A stretch of DNA of 64,000 bases, taken from NCBI RefSeq assembly GCF_900106695.1, contig NZ_FNMZ01000012.1, forward strand, positions 59,342 through 123,341. Direction: 5' to 3'. The position numbers and the translations under genes are program-made. The DNA comes from Albimonas donghaensis (GTDB lineage: Bacteria > Pseudomonadota > Alphaproteobacteria > Rhodobacterales > Rhodobacteraceae). Position 1 is the stretch's first letter, and each line of letters opens with the position of its first letter. The notes under the pieces are model-generated. The model saw only the letters and a program-made list of their open reading frames with translations, ran no database searches and was not told where the DNA came from. Shown in pieces: positions 63,490 through 64,000 of this stretch.

Positions 63490-64000
63490 CTGCGTCTAGG
63501 GCGCGGACTCATATGCTGGCGATCCAGAAGCGGATGGCGGCGAGCTTGAGGGCGGCGAGGTAATTGTCGGCGCGCCGGTCGTATCGGGTGGCAAGACCGC
63601 GGAACTGTTTGATGCGGTTGAAGAAGCGCTCGACCAGATTGCGCTGGCGATAGACCCACGGACTGAAGCTGAAAGCGTCCTTGCGGATCACGCGCGGCGG
63701 GATGTTGGCCCATGCCCCGCGGGCCGCCGCGCCCTCGCGGATCGGGTTGGTGTCGTAGGCGCGGTCGGCGATCAGGGTCGCGCCGGGATCGAGATCGGCG
63801 ACGAACTCCGTCCCCACCGGCGCGTCGCCCGCCTGGCCGGGCGTCAGCTTCAGCCGGACGGGGCGGCCCTCGGCATCGACCAGCGCATGGATCTTGGTGG
63901 TCAGGCCGCCGCGGGAATGTCCCATGCAGCCATGGTCGTCACCCCCCTTTTTACCGCGGCCCCGTGCTGGTGGACCCGGACGCAGGAACTGTCGATCATC
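63490..64000 (-). mobile_element. IS5-family insertion sequence, partial
   Basis: Contains the 3' part of a frameshifted transposase. The exact end was not determined; the IS boundary probably falls within 63420-63508, in gcattgctgcgtctagg or nearby. It lies 200-300 bp downstream of the tRNA-Ser gene used by the prophage. Confidence 0.7.
63509..64000 (-). CDS. IS5-family (IS427-like) transposase with programmed frameshift (partial)
   Basis: The 3' part of a DDE transposase. The upstream frame in the window (ending at 63901) starts MIDSSCVRVHQHGAAVK; a -1 slip at A5G6 (63952 to 63942 on the minus strand) joins it to KKGGDDHGCMGHSRGGLTTK and the following LVDAEGRPVRLKLTPGQAGD, LIADRAYDTNPIR and QRNLVERFFNRIKQFRGLATRYDR (DDE E-box region). 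The 5' end lies beyond the window. It is separate from the prophage. Confidence 0.87.
   Translation of the reverse strand, partial: DDRQFLRPGPPARGRGKKGGDDHGCMGHSRGGLTTKIHALVDAEGRPVRLKLTPGQAGDAPVGTEFVADLDPGATLIADRAYDTNPIREGAAARGAWANIPPRVIRKDAFSFSPWVYRQRNLVERFFNRIKQFRGLATRYDRRADNYLAALKLAAIRFWIASI

Overview
The window is high-GC alphaproteobacterial DNA, most likely from the Rhodobacterales. This rests on protein style, GC-rich wobble positions and the gtagggcgggtt-type REP hairpins, not on a database match. It has three parts: chromosomal metabolism (1-23.6 kb), one apparently intact lambda-like siphovirus prophage (about 23,652-63,239; 39.6 kb), and a tRNA-Ser gene followed by the edge of an IS5-family element (63.2-64.0 kb).

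Chromosome. The left end holds a sugar ABC importer (binding protein and two permeases; the binding protein resembles trehalose/maltose-type ThuE). Next come a LysR regulator divergent from a ring-cleaving dioxygenase plus hydrolase (mhq-like), a rhodanese divergent from an FtrA-type regulator, an EamA exporter, an SDR, a thiolase, osmC, a pyridoxamine-phosphate-oxidase-like protein, and a TetR regulator divergent from another SDR. From 13.6 to 21.3 kb lies a CoA-thioester/catabolic cluster: deaminase-like amidohydrolase, SDR, OB-fold DUF35 protein, SCP-x-type thiolase-like protein, acyl-CoA ligase, 2-oxopentenoate-hydratase-like protein and CaiB-type CoA transferase. The thiolase-like protein lacks the usual nucleophilic Cys and its DUF35 partner lacks the zinc-ribbon Cys residues, so a retro-aldolase pair is more likely than a thiolase. 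A methyltransferase and a YghU-type glutathione transferase complete the left flank.

Prophage. It is bounded by a 58-bp direct repeat that ends in the anticodon stem of tRNA-Ser(GCU). The left copy keeps only the 5' half of the tRNA. The right copy is a complete tRNA whose 5' half and promoter came from the phage. The leftward early operon (31.4 to 23.7 kb) carries a MerR regulator, many tiny ATGA-coupled genes, a C5-cytosine methyltransferase, a DUF4326 protein, an excisionase-like protein and a tyrosine integrase. Two divergent HTH repressors (31.65-32.28 kb) sit around a set of TTGGGGAT operators. The rightward early region has a HTH protein, a GC-rich stem-loop tract, DUF2303, a second DNA methyltransferase, a DUF1376-like protein, iterons and two basic proteins. 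Three dyads (a candidate cos) precede the terminase. The late genes follow lambda order: Nu1, A, W, B, C, scaffold, D, E, FI, FII, Z, U, V, G/GT (A AAA AAC frameshift), H, M, L, K, J, then tailspike, small fibre genes, N-acetylmuramidase and holin. A hicAB toxin-antitoxin module lies next to attR.

Three genes face against their early operons: a 2-TM protein, a membrane-anchored WYL-domain protein and a small zinc-ribbon protein. They are the best candidates for lysogenic conversion or defence functions.
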